Source of the DNA: Promethearchaeota archaeon
GTDB taxonomy: Archaea; Asgardarchaeota; Lokiarchaeia; Sigyniarchaeales; SOKP01
Length of the DNA stretch: 8,520 bases
NCBI GenBank assembly: GCA_030605895.1
Contig: JAUWHL010000205.1
Location: forward strand, 1-8,520
Reading direction: 5' to 3'
A model generated the notes under the pieces. That model was not told the DNA's origin. It made no database searches and was given only the letters and a program-made list of their open reading frames with translations. The translations under genes and the position numbers were made by a program. Shown piece by piece: positions 1 through 6,649 of this stretch (positions within the stretch are counted from its first letter, which is position 1; every line of letters begins with the position of its first letter).

Positions 1-91
1 GTCTCTTGTTAAATTAATTAAATATAAATCATAAATAAAACAGGATATTTTTACAATGAAGTCAAGGAATAATGAAGAGGGAGATTCGTTC

Positions 92-101
92 TCTATAAAT
101 T
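92..101 (+). promoter_or_regulatory. possible TATA box for the oxidoreductase gene
   Basis: The stretch TCTATAAATT matches an archaeal TATA element and would place transcription start near 120-125, giving a leader of about 50 bases. A second AT-rich candidate (TTATTTATT, about 128-136) would give a shorter leader of about 20 bases that still contains the ribosome site. I cannot choose between them. The rest of 1-164 shows no recognisable gene: all three + frames hit a stop within the first 34 bases, so no upstream + strand gene extends further into the window than that. Confidence 0.3.
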
Positions 102-161
102 TAGTTAAAGCTTGCTTTTTAGAGAGCTTATTTATTGGTTGAAAAATGAATAAAAATAACT

Positions 162-167
162 AAGGTG
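162..167 (+). promoter_or_regulatory. ribosome binding site deciding the start of the oxidoreductase
   Basis: AAGGTG lies 9 bases upstream of the ATG at 177 and matches the anti-Shine-Dalgarno end of archaeal 16S rRNA (GGAGGTGAT complement). It overlaps the in-frame GTG at 165, so that GTG cannot plausibly be the start. This selects ATG 177. Confidence 0.6.
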
Positions 168-176
168 TTGAATATT

Positions 177-1301
177 ATGGAAAAGTTAAAAGTAGGAATT
201 ATAGGATGCGGGGTTATCTTTGATCTTAATATACTTGGGTATTTAAATCGCGAAGATGTGGAAATTAGTAGTTTATGTGATAGAAAACAAAGATATATTA
301 AAAGTAAAATTGAGAAATTCAACTTAGGTTCTGAGGTTAAAATTTATAGTGATTACAAAGAAATGCTTGATATTGAAAGAATTGATATCTTAGAAATTTT
401 AATTCCTCACCATTTGCATTGTGAAGCAACTCTTTATGCTGCTCAAAAAGATATATTAGGAATAAGTGTTCAAAAACCAATGGCACATAGTATAAAAGAA
501 TGTGATTCTATGATAAATGCCTGTAAAAAGAACAATATCAAATTAAAGGTTTTTGAAAATTTCTGTTTTTATCCTCCAATTATAAAAGCAAAACAGTTAT
601 TGAATGAAGGTATAATAGGGGAGGTAAATTCAATTCATATTAAGACTCTTGAAGGAACAAAAGGAGGGTGGGATATTCCTACATCTACATGGTCATGGAG
701 ATTAGACCCAGAAACTTGTGGTGGGGGATTGGAGTGTGGATCTCCTTTTATTTTTGATGATGGATTTCATAAGTTTTGGTTAGCTTTGCACCTAATTGAA
801 GCAAAAATTGAAAAAGTTTATGCTTGGATTGACAGGTATAATAAAATGGATGTTCCTGCATACATAATGTGGAAATATGCCCTTTCAAATGATTCAGAGA
901 TTTCTGTGCCTAAATATGGAACAATGGAGTATAATTTTGCCCCAAATATGGTCTTGCCGAGCCTCTATTATCCTGGAGATGAATTTATATCGATTACTGG
1001 CTCAGAAGGAAATATGTGGATTAATCAAGCAACAGCAGGGGATAATATCATGTCGAAATCTGAAGTATTTCCTCCGATTGTAATATTTAAAAATGGAAAA
1101 ATTGAGACAATTAAAGATATTGAGAGAGATTGGAAATATGGTTTTATTAATTCTACTCATCACTTCATTGATGCAGTAAAAAATGATAAAGTACCCATAT
1201 TATCAGGAGAACAAGGAAAATATACTACACAATTTGCATTAGCAACATTAAAATCTTCAATGATTGGAAAGGAACTTTGTCCAGATGATATAAAAGAATA
1301 A
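177..1301 (+). CDS. Gfo/Idh/MocA family NAD(P)-dependent oxidoreductase
   Basis: This is a 374-residue cytosolic protein with the two-domain layout of the Gfo/Idh/MocA family, which oxidises or reduces sugars, inositols and related polyols with NAD(P). The N-terminal Rossmann fold shows the nucleotide loop GIIGCG (residues 7-12) and ends in QKP (99-101), whose Lys100 is the family's conserved lysine. The C-terminal domain carries WRLDPETCGGG (about 174-184) and DDGFH (194-198), with His198 at the usual catalytic position. Two departures are visible: the EKP motif reads QKP, and the Asp expected three residues after the histidine is Trp201, so the chemistry may differ from classical members. 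Length is normal for the family. The start at ATG 177 is preferred over GTG 165 because of the AAGGTG site. It appears monocistronic and converges with the gene on its right. The substrate is unknown. Confidence 0.9.
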   Translation: MEKLKVGIIGCGVIFDLNILGYLNREDVEISSLCDRKQRYIKSKIEKFNLGSEVKIYSDYKEMLDIERIDILEILIPHHLHCEATLYAAQKDILGISVQKPMAHSIKECDSMINACKKNNIKLKVFENFCFYPPIIKAKQLLNEGIIGEVNSIHIKTLEGTKGGWDIPTSTWSWRLDPETCGGGLECGSPFIFDDGFHKFWLALHLIEAKIEKVYAWIDRYNKMDVPAYIMWKYALSNDSEISVPKYGTMEYNFAPNMVLPSLYYPGDEFISITGSEGNMWINQATAGDNIMSKSEVFPPIVIFKNGKIETIKDIERDWKYGFINSTHHFIDAVKNDKVPILSGEQGKYTTQFALATLKSSMIGKELCPDDIKE

Positions 1302-1307
1302 AAAAAA
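1300..1307 (-). terminator. oligo-T terminator of the 7TM-longin gene
   Basis: A run of eight A on the + strand reads as T8 on the - strand, starting 4 bases after the TAA stop (1314-1312) of the leftward gene. Archaeal RNA polymerase terminates on oligo-T in the non-template strand without needing a hairpin. The run overlaps the stop codon of the convergent oxidoreductase gene. Confidence 0.5.
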
Positions 1308-1311
1308 GAGT

Positions 1312-2442
1312 TTAGGTAAAATATTGTTTTATTATATCTTCTGCTGAATTAAAAACAGATATTTCACCGTCGAAATTTGATAAATTGGTATGGAATTTCT
1401 TTTCAAATTCAAATGAGAATCTCTCATGTGCCCATTCAGAGGCTTGAGTTGAATATTCAACTAAAAGAGCACACACAAACATTTCCCGATTTATAACTCT
1501 TAATTGTTTTCCTTCCAATAGAATTGATTTTACACTACCAGTACTTTTGGTACAGCCACTGATCAAGGAAGCGACTGCTGAAAATGCTCCTGCTAGTAAA
1601 AACGTATCATCAGCAGTAATTTCTTTGCTAAAGGTTTTGGAGTACAATAATAATCCACTATTTGAATAAACAACAAGGAAATATACTTTCTGTCTTTGCA
1701 ATAACCATGGATTTTTACTTGCTTTAAGAAAAGATATGCCTACAATAAGAATGCCAATGCTTTGAGGAATACTTCTGAAAAGATGTTCCATTATAAAACC
1801 TGATTGATTTGAGGACACCTCCTCTGTAATAATTACATTTGGCAAAGTTGGTAAAAGAACCCCAATCAAAGATCCTATTAAAAGCCAAGTGATCAATTTT
1901 TTTTGTTTTTGTACCCATGCCGATTTTCTACTGTTAATAAGTATAATCAATAAAAAAGCAACAGCTATAATATGGAAAACTAATTCAAGAATCATTATTA
2001 TACTAAATCTTTGAAAATTTACTAAATATCCCCATGAAATAGGTACTACTTCCAATTCTGGGTTAGAAATCAATGCTCCTATTACAGTAAATAAACTAAT
2101 GGTTGTTATTGTTTGTCTGTTCGAGAACTGAGTATTTCTATAAAAAATTTCAAAAAGTAATATCAAAGAATATAACATTATCAGTCCTGAGATCTCCGCC
2201 ATAATAAAATAAAATTTAACAGATTCTTGATTGCTGGCAAAAAACTGAGCCAATCGTAGAATATTATTAATTAAATAAAAAAAGAACAAGACGGCTAAAT
2301 ATCCAAGCATTTTTTGGTGTGTTTTAATGTATCTGAAAAGAAATAAAATAAATAATGCTATTGTAGATATAATTAAAACCATTTGGATAAATGCCAAAAA
2401 CATTAATGGATTAATTTCTATGAATTGATTTTGTAATATCAT
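1312..2442 (-). CDS. seven-transmembrane protein with C-terminal longin-like domain
   Basis: This 376-residue protein has seven hydrophobic segments at about 13-36, 45-68, 76-101, 111-126, 146-170, 183-205 and 222-240. Basic residues sit in the loops after TM1, TM3, TM5 and TM7 (RYIKTHQK, YRNTQFSNRQ, SRKSAWVQKQKK, KASKNPWLLQRQK), which predicts N-out/C-in topology. Residues 252-376 form a soluble domain that I read as beta-beta-alpha-beta-beta-beta-alpha-alpha: strands VYFLVVYS and GLLLYSKTF, helix 278-297, strands around 304-330, helix 334-350, last helix 366-375. That order fits longin rather than roadblock, which begins with a helix. Longin domains regulate small GTPases and membrane traffic in eukaryotes and are numerous in Asgard archaea. 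The TM part resembles 7TM sensor regions of receptor kinases in layout only. A GTPase-linked receptor role is inference. The start is supported by GGTGA 7 bases upstream. It is divergent from the PadR-ABC operon. Confidence 0.8.
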   Translation of the reverse strand: MILQNQFIEINPLMFLAFIQMVLIISTIALFILFLFRYIKTHQKMLGYLAVLFFFYLINNILRLAQFFASNQESVKFYFIMAEISGLIMLYSLILLFEIFYRNTQFSNRQTITTISLFTVIGALISNPELEVVPISWGYLVNFQRFSIIMILELVFHIIAVAFLLIILINSRKSAWVQKQKKLITWLLIGSLIGVLLPTLPNVIITEEVSSNQSGFIMEHLFRSIPQSIGILIVGISFLKASKNPWLLQRQKVYFLVVYSNSGLLLYSKTFSKEITADDTFLLAGAFSAVASLISGCTKSTGSVKSILLEGKQLRVINREMFVCALLVEYSTQASEWAHERFSFEFEKKFHTNLSNFDGEISVFNSAEDIIKQYFT

Positions 2443-2449
2443 ACTTTTT

Positions 2450-2454
2450 CACCG
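2450..2454 (-). promoter_or_regulatory. ribosome binding site of the 7TM-longin gene
   Basis: On the - strand GGTGA stands 7 bases before the ATG at 2442, a good match to the archaeal Shine-Dalgarno consensus GGAGGTGAT. It fixes the start of the leftward gene. Confidence 0.6.
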
Positions 2455-2503
2455 CAAATCATTATTTTTTTTTATTATTTTTTTAATCTCTTCAAGATTA
2501 TGC

Positions 2504-2517
2504 ATAAATATATATTT
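2504..2517 (-). promoter_or_regulatory. probable TATA box of the 7TM-longin gene
   Basis: On the - strand the segment reads AAATATATATTTAT. About 27 bases downstream would place transcription start near 2483, giving a leader of roughly 40 bases that contains the GGTGA ribosome site. A second TATA-like stretch (CTATATATACC on the + strand, 2559-2569) is farther away and less likely for this gene. Confidence 0.45.
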
Positions 2518-2531
2518 TGTCCAAATGGACA
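2518..2531. repeat. 14-bp inverted repeat abutting the leftward promoter
   Basis: TGTCCA (2518-2523) and TGGACA (2526-2531) are perfect inverted arms around a central AA. The element lies just upstream of the leftward TATA box, where the TFB recognition element would be, so a bound protein could block or recruit the initiation complex. It is the most GC-rich patch in this intergenic region. No family-specific consensus is recognised. Confidence 0.45.
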
Positions 2532-2604
2532 TATGTGATATATCAAAATTTAAAATTTCTATATATACCAATCTAAACTTGTCTACACATCTAAATTAAA
2601 GATA

Positions 2605-2620
2605 TTCTAATTTTTTAGAA
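2605..2620. repeat. small inverted repeat TTCTAA-TTTT-TTAGAA
   Basis: Perfect 6-bp arms flank a 4-base spacer upstream of the PadR operon palindrome. It could be an upstream protein site, but in DNA this AT-rich a repeat of this size may arise by chance. Confidence 0.3.
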
Positions 2621-2630
2621 CACAAAACTT

Positions 2631-2668
2631 ATTATAACGATAATCGATATATCAATTATCGTTACAAT
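2631..2668. promoter_or_regulatory. 38-bp palindromic operator over the PadR-ABC operon promoter
   Basis: The segment is a near-perfect palindrome: 17 of 19 symmetric base pairs match, with mismatches only at 2634/2665 and 2645/2654. The core arms TAACGATAAT (2635-2644) and ATTATCGTTA (2655-2664) are perfect. The centre, GATATATC (2646-2653), is itself the best TATA box for the downstream operon. It would start transcription near 2675-2678 and give a very short leader before ATG 2683. This geometry fits an operator at which a dimeric repressor excludes TBP. The PadR-family protein encoded directly downstream is the obvious candidate, since autoregulation is common in that family. Confidence 0.65.
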
Positions 2669-2682
2669 TTTGAAAACTGTGA

Positions 2683-3249
2683 ATGTCAATGGTTGAAGAA
2701 ATTGCGGAGAAATTTGAAAAAGCAATGAAAAAAGGATTCATAAGCACACTTATTTTATTGGTTTTAGAAAGAGAGCAGATGCATGGACGGCAAATTAAAA
2801 GTGCAATAGAAGAACGCACATTTGGAGTTTGGACACCAACAGATTCAACAATATACACGATTCTAAAAGATTTACGAGAAAAAGGGTTAATTCAGCAACA
2901 GAATATGGATGAAAAAGTTATCATCTATGAAATAACTGATGATGGAAAGAATACTCTTAAAATAATGATGAAAAAAGAGCAAGAGATAAGAGAATCGATA
3001 AGATCAATTATAACAACTACATTTGGTTTTAAAGATGAGTTAATGGATACAGATGCTAAAAACTTCTTAAATCCTGGTTCATTTTTTAGTAAAATGTTTA
3101 CAAACCCTGAAAACCAGACGCTTAAAGTTTTAAATTTCCAGAGAGTATTTATGAAAAAAAAAGTAGAAGTGTTAAATAAAATGCTTCAAAGCATTGAAGA
3201 CAAGATTTCAAAATTGGAAAAAGAAACACCAAACGAAAATATACTTTAA
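2683..3249 (+). CDS. PadR-family transcriptional regulator
   Basis: This 188-residue DNA-binding protein has the PadR winged-helix pattern: helix GFISTLILLVLE (18-29), the HGRQI motif (34-38), a recognition helix around STIYTILKDLREKGLI (55-70), and a wing ending in IYEITDDG (81-88). The C-terminal part contains charged helices, with a coiled-coil-like stretch at about 155-183, as in the longer PadR subfamily that dimerises through this region. PadR proteins usually repress neighbouring transporter or stress genes and release DNA on binding a small ligand. It is the first gene of an operon with an ABC exporter and sits 14 bases after a large palindrome, so autoregulation is likely. No good ribosome site precedes ATG 2683; the predicted transcript is nearly leaderless. 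ATG 2689 is an alternative start. Confidence 0.9.
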   Translation: MSMVEEIAEKFEKAMKKGFISTLILLVLEREQMHGRQIKSAIEERTFGVWTPTDSTIYTILKDLREKGLIQQQNMDEKVIIYEITDDGKNTLKIMMKKEQEIRESIRSIITTTFGFKDELMDTDAKNFLNPGSFFSKMFTNPENQTLKVLNFQRVFMKKKVEVLNKMLQSIEDKISKLEKETPNENIL

Positions 3250-3276
3250 AAATTTACCTAAAAAATTGATGAAAAA

Positions 3277-4305
3277 ATGTCAGAAGTAGTAATGAAATTT
3301 GAGAATTTAACTAAAAAATATGGAAACTTTACAGCGGTAAATGAAATTAATCTAGAAGTACGCAGAGGCGAAATTATCGGACTAGTTGGTCCTAACGGCG
3401 CTGGAAAAACAACAACTATAAAAATGATGGCGAAAATTTTAAGACCAAATTCAGGAAGAATCTTAATTCGAACAAATCATAGTGAATTAGAAGATTTACA
3501 AAAGGTTTCAAGCACAATTACCCAAATAGGATTTTTAATTGATATACCATCTTTTTACAATATGACAGCTTATCAACTTCTTAGATATTTCGCTAATCTT
3601 CAAAATTATCCCAAAGATCAAATAGATGAAAGAATCAATGAATTAATAACGCTATTTAAGCTTACTGAATGGAAGCATGAAAAAGTTAAAACTTTTTCTA
3701 AAGGTATGGTACAGAAGTTAGGAATGATTCAAGCAATAATCCATGATCCAGAGATTGTTATATTAGATGAGCCACAGACAGGTTTAGACCCGTTAGCTCG
3801 TGTTGAAATACGGAGATACATTCGAAAGCTCCAGTCTCAAGGAAAAACAATATTTATAGCTTCTCATATGTTATATGAAATTTCTGAAGTATGTGATAAA
3901 ATTGCTTTAATCAACTATGGTTCAATAATTGGGTTTGATACTGTAGAGAATCTAGCACTTGTCTTAAAAACTAGTGAAATAAATTGCGTATTACTTAATC
4001 CTCTTAACCCTAGTGAATTAGAAACATTGTTAAATCGATTATCTGAAAAACTTAATTCCTATCTAGATCAGAACTTAGATCCACTGATATCAAAGATTCC
4101 CATAAAGTATTATCCTGAGCAACAAGGGTTAAAGATTTTTTATGATGGGAGAAATGAATCAAAAGGGGAAATCTTGAAAATTCTAATAAAAGATTTCGAA
4201 TCAGATTTTACTGTGATCTCATTTACTCAGCCAAAAACATCTCAGTTGGAAAGAGTTTATGCAGAAATGGTAAAAGAGAATAACTCAAATAATGGAGATG
4301 TATAG
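3277..4305 (+). CDS. ABC transporter ATP-binding protein (ABC-2 type exporter)
   Basis: This 342-residue cytosolic ATPase powers the permease encoded next. All nucleotide-binding motifs are present: Walker A GPNGAGKTT (38-46), Q-loop Gln83 in TQIGFL, signature SKGMVQK (141-147), Walker B VILDEP (161-166), D-loop GLDP (169-172) and switch His197. The signature lacks the classical SGGQ, as is usual in ABC-2 exporters of the CcmA/drug-export class, and the Walker B tail reads DEPQTGLDP rather than DEPTxGLDP. Residues from about 215 form the accessory C-terminal domain typical of this class, ending in a LERVYAEMV helix. The gene starts 27 bases after the PadR gene. The ribosome site is weak (TGATG), and ATG 3292 is an in-frame alternative. 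The transported substrate cannot be inferred. Confidence 0.93.
   Translation: MSEVVMKFENLTKKYGNFTAVNEINLEVRRGEIIGLVGPNGAGKTTTIKMMAKILRPNSGRILIRTNHSELEDLQKVSSTITQIGFLIDIPSFYNMTAYQLLRYFANLQNYPKDQIDERINELITLFKLTEWKHEKVKTFSKGMVQKLGMIQAIIHDPEIVILDEPQTGLDPLARVEIRRYIRKLQSQGKTIFIASHMLYEISEVCDKIALINYGSIIGFDTVENLALVLKTSEINCVLLNPLNPSELETLLNRLSEKLNSYLDQNLDPLISKIPIKYYPEQQGLKIFYDGRNESKGEILKILIKDFESDFTVISFTQPKTSQLERVYAEMVKENNSNNGDV
4294..4300 (+). promoter_or_regulatory. ribosome binding site of the permease gene
   Basis: GGAGATG, inside the end of the ATPase gene, lies 9 bases upstream of ATG 4310 and favours that start over the in-frame ATGs at 4292 and 4298, which it overlaps. Confidence 0.5.
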
Positions 4306-4309
4306 AAAA

Positions 4310-5167
4310 ATGGAAAAAAGAACATATAGCCTTACTGCAATAAAACCTGTGCTTTATACAGTTGTTTTTGAACTGAAAAAGCAAAAAAAGAAGTTTTATT
4401 TCTTTTTAGCAATTACAATCTTAATTGGATTTTTATTAGGGTATATCCTACAATTAATTCCTTCTAGTCTTCTAGCTGATACACAAACAGAATTTTTTAA
4501 TACCGGTTTACAATTTATTTCATTCATAACCTTATTTGCCGCGTGTTTGTTTTTCTCAGGAATTATTTGCTCTGAATTTAATAAAAAAACCGGTGCTATT
4601 GTTTTTCCTAAAATTAACAAATATAAATTGATAGTAGGGAAATATCTTGGAAATCTGATATTAGTTATGGCAATTATAACAGTATATTACTTTTTACTAG
4701 GCATTCTAGGATTCTACTATTATGCTGGACCAATTAGCCCCAAGTTATTTTATTCCTACGGTATTGCATTATTATACGTTATTGCATTAAGCAGCTTTGT
4801 TACATTCTTTAGCTCATTTATGAGAAGTGTTAATATAACAATTATCTCTACATTAATCATTCTTCTTATGGGTTTCAGTATCGTAGATCAGATCGTTGTT
4901 TTAATATTCGCTGGAGATTTTGAACCATTGTACTCTCTTTCGTATTTAGGAAGCCTTATAACTGGGATACTTAACACTCCCTTTCCAGATCCGAGATATG
5001 TTGAATTCACGTTCGGTGGTGAGGGTGGAGGATTTGGACCTGGTGGACATTTTACATTTGGTCAATGGATAACTCCTTCTATTGGGATGGGAATTACTTT
5101 ACTTGTTGTAAACATAGTTGTTTTCTTCATATTAGCAGCGTTTCTATTTAAAAGGAGGCAGTTGTAA
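4310..5167 (+). CDS. ABC-2 type transporter permease
   Basis: This integral membrane protein of 285 residues is the channel partner of the preceding ATPase. Six hydrophobic segments are visible at about 29-50, 68-88, 110-138, 147-170, 174-200 and 258-280. A basic N-terminus, a basic cytosolic loop SEFNKKTG...KINKYK (88-106) and the C-terminal KRRQL put both ends inside. The loop after TM2 is the expected contact with the ATPase. The large outer loop before TM6 contains a glycine-rich run, FGGEGGGFGPGGHFTFG (235-251), unusual for this family. Start 4310 is chosen for the GGAGATG site; starting at 4292 would add six residues and overlap the ATPase gene by 14 bases. The end of the gene (AAAGGAGG) doubles as the ribosome site of the next gene, indicating translational coupling. 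Confidence 0.9.
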   Translation: MEKRTYSLTAIKPVLYTVVFELKKQKKKFYFFLAITILIGFLLGYILQLIPSSLLADTQTEFFNTGLQFISFITLFAACLFFSGIICSEFNKKTGAIVFPKINKYKLIVGKYLGNLILVMAIITVYYFLLGILGFYYYAGPISPKLFYSYGIALLYVIALSSFVTFFSSFMRSVNITIISTLIILLMGFSIVDQIVVLIFAGDFEPLYSLSYLGSLITGILNTPFPDPRYVEFTFGGEGGGFGPGGHFTFGQWITPSIGMGITLLVVNIVVFFILAAFLFKRRQL

Positions 5168-5171
5168 AAAA

Positions 5172-6134
5172 ATGATATATATAAAAAACAAAACTAAAAC
5201 TAGTTTATTGAGCTTGATTCTACTTGGAATGATCATGTGCGGAGTATTATTTACACCAGCATTAGCAAGCTCAAATTATCAATCAACTTTAGTGAAAGGG
5301 ACAGATATTTTTACAGTAAGTGAATACAATGATGCTGTTTGGAAAACCACGGTAAATAATTCTACTAATCCCAGCAACTGGTTCGAAGGAGAAACTAATA
5401 TTACGGGTGCTAAAAGTAAAATTACAATGAAAGGTTGGAGAGACACCACATGGGAAATCTATGATGTGTTAACCGGAATTTTTATGACCGAATTCTTTAG
5501 TTTGGAAGAGATTTATCCTCTCTTAGCACTGATGAATAACCTTGGGTATAATGAAACCACGATTAATGCGAATTATACCAATAATTATAAAATCTCGTAT
5601 GGAGTACGCTCAGTTTGGAATTTCACATCGAGTGATTATCCAGATGAACAAAGCTATATAGATGGAATCAAGGTATTTAAAAATCCCTTAGATTTTAAGT
5701 CCATGTTAGATGATTATTCTAACTTGTCAGCAGAGCTCAATGAAAAATTATTCTTTACACCTTATAGTTTTCCAAGTCTCAACGCTGATGAATTTTTATG
5801 GAATCTTGCACTAAATGGGTTAGCAATTGCGAAGCCCCAATCAGAATACTTGGAAGATCTAATAGATGAGCTTGGATGTGAAAATGTTACATCAAGCGGT
5901 AGCACACTAATTTTTGAGCGTTATGGGGAAACAGAATATACTGTCGAAATACTGTATGGGAATGAAGGAACCATTTCTTCATTCTTGGTAAAAGATGTTG
6001 ATGATAATATAATCTTTCGAATTGTAAGTACAAATTCAGAATGGATATTTTACATAACTTTGATAGTTCTTGCGGTTTGTGGTGTTGTATTAGTTGCTTA
6101 TATTATTGTTAAGAAAAGGAAACCAAAAATATAA
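5172..6134 (+). CDS. secreted, C-terminally anchored glycoprotein of the ABC operon
   Basis: I do not recognise a family for this 320-residue protein. It begins with a basic N-terminus and a hydrophobic signal segment (11-32) ending in ALA at 30-32, a plausible signal peptidase site. It ends with a single transmembrane helix (about 290-313) followed by KKRKPKI, so the intervening 255 residues should be displayed outside the cell. The ectodomain holds eight N-glycosylation sequons (Asn 62, 63, 76, 127, 134, 150, 184, 238), consistent with an archaeal surface glycoprotein. Only one cysteine (236) lies in the ectodomain. The gene starts 4 bases after the permease, with GGAGG 13 bases upstream, so it is probably a dedicated partner of the transporter: a ligand-binding, periplasmic-adaptor-like or substrate-release protein. 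This role is inferred from position only. Confidence 0.75.
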   Translation: MIYIKNKTKTSLLSLILLGMIMCGVLFTPALASSNYQSTLVKGTDIFTVSEYNDAVWKTTVNNSTNPSNWFEGETNITGAKSKITMKGWRDTTWEIYDVLTGIFMTEFFSLEEIYPLLALMNNLGYNETTINANYTNNYKISYGVRSVWNFTSSDYPDEQSYIDGIKVFKNPLDFKSMLDDYSNLSAELNEKLFFTPYSFPSLNADEFLWNLALNGLAIAKPQSEYLEDLIDELGCENVTSSGSTLIFERYGETEYTVEILYGNEGTISSFLVKDVDDNIIFRIVSTNSEWIFYITLIVLAVCGVVLVAYIIVKKRKPKI

Positions 6135-6146
6135 TTTCTAAACAAA

Positions 6147-6159
6147 TTTTTTTTATTTT
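6147..6159 (+). terminator. oligo-T terminator of the PadR-ABC operon
   Basis: T8 followed by ATTTT begins 12 bases after the TAA stop of the surface-protein gene. No stem-loop is needed for archaeal intrinsic termination. It lies in the 44-base convergent gap; no comparable T-run was seen on the - strand for the opposing operon. Confidence 0.55.
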
Positions 6160-6178
6160 AATATCTCTTTTATAAGAA

Positions 6179-6649
6179 TTATTGTTTTAATTGATTTAAG
6201 TTTTCTTCGCGTTCTTTAATAAATTTCTTGACTGGCCTAAATATTAGATAATGGCCTTGTTGGTATGTTTTATACCCATGAATAACTTTTCCGAGTTTAG
6301 AACCAAAATAATACCAAAAGAGATAGGATATTAATAAAAAACCTGCGATTACTTCCATTCCAGGTTGATGATTAATTTGAAAATCAACTCCGAATATTAA
6401 AAAAGAGTTCCACAAAAAGTACTTACCATGACCAATCGAGGGAAGGTTTACCCAAGATAAAAAATTCAACCATGTCATATTAATAATGTCGAAGTATATT
6501 AGACTATCAATCATCCATAGAATTGAAAGAAAAATTAACGCTAGAAAAACTATCCAATCCTTATTATGTTTACGTAAATATTTTCGATACAAATATGAAT
6601 TTATCCAACCTGCGGCAAAGCTAAGAATCAATCCTTCTAAAAATCCCAT
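6179..6649 (-). CDS. small multi-pass membrane protein, unknown function
   Basis: This 156-residue protein matches no family I recognise. Hydrophobic segments lie at about 3-20, 32-54 and 98-116, with a weaker one around 76-90, so it spans the membrane three or four times. The loop YRKYLRKHNK (21-30) and the charged tail from about 118 (many Lys/Arg, ending in EREENLNQLKQ) are probably cytosolic. The start codon follows the TAA of the dehydrogenase gene with no gap, and GGAGAGTGA within that gene's end serves as the ribosome site, so translation is probably coupled. As the last gene of an operon with a geranylgeranyl-reductase-family enzyme and a dehydrogenase, it may anchor them or act on a membrane lipid, but nothing in its sequence proves this. 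Confidence 0.75.
   Translation of the reverse strand: MGFLEGLILSFAAGWINSYLYRKYLRKHNKDWIVFLALIFLSILWMIDSLIYFDIINMTWLNFLSWVNLPSIGHGKYFLWNSFLIFGVDFQINHQPGMEVIAGFLLISYLFWYYFGSKLGKVIHGYKTYQQGHYLIFRPVKKFIKEREENLNQLKQ

Noticed and set aside
56..142. A 28-codon + strand reading frame in the leader of the oxidoreductase gene.
   Set aside because: No ribosome site precedes it, the composition is unremarkable, and it overlaps a probable TATA box. Without conservation data it is not supportable as a gene.
165..176. GTG 165 as the start of the oxidoreductase.
   Set aside because: The GTG overlaps the AAGGTG ribosome site that is correctly spaced for ATG 177, and the family's first strand begins right after that ATG.
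2465..2485. Two long T-runs on the + strand downstream of the divergent promoter region.
   Set aside because: No + strand gene ends upstream of them, so they are not a terminator. They read as an A-rich leader of the leftward gene.
2537..2655. GATATATCAA occurs twice (2537-2546 and 2646-2655) in the divergent intergenic region.
   Set aside because: A 10-bp AT-rich repeat is expected by chance here. Only the second copy is part of a palindrome, so I do not treat it as a paired operator.
4396..4620. A 74-codon - strand frame opposite the permease.
   Set aside because: It lies wholly within the permease gene, has no ribosome site or domain signal, and is an antisense shadow.
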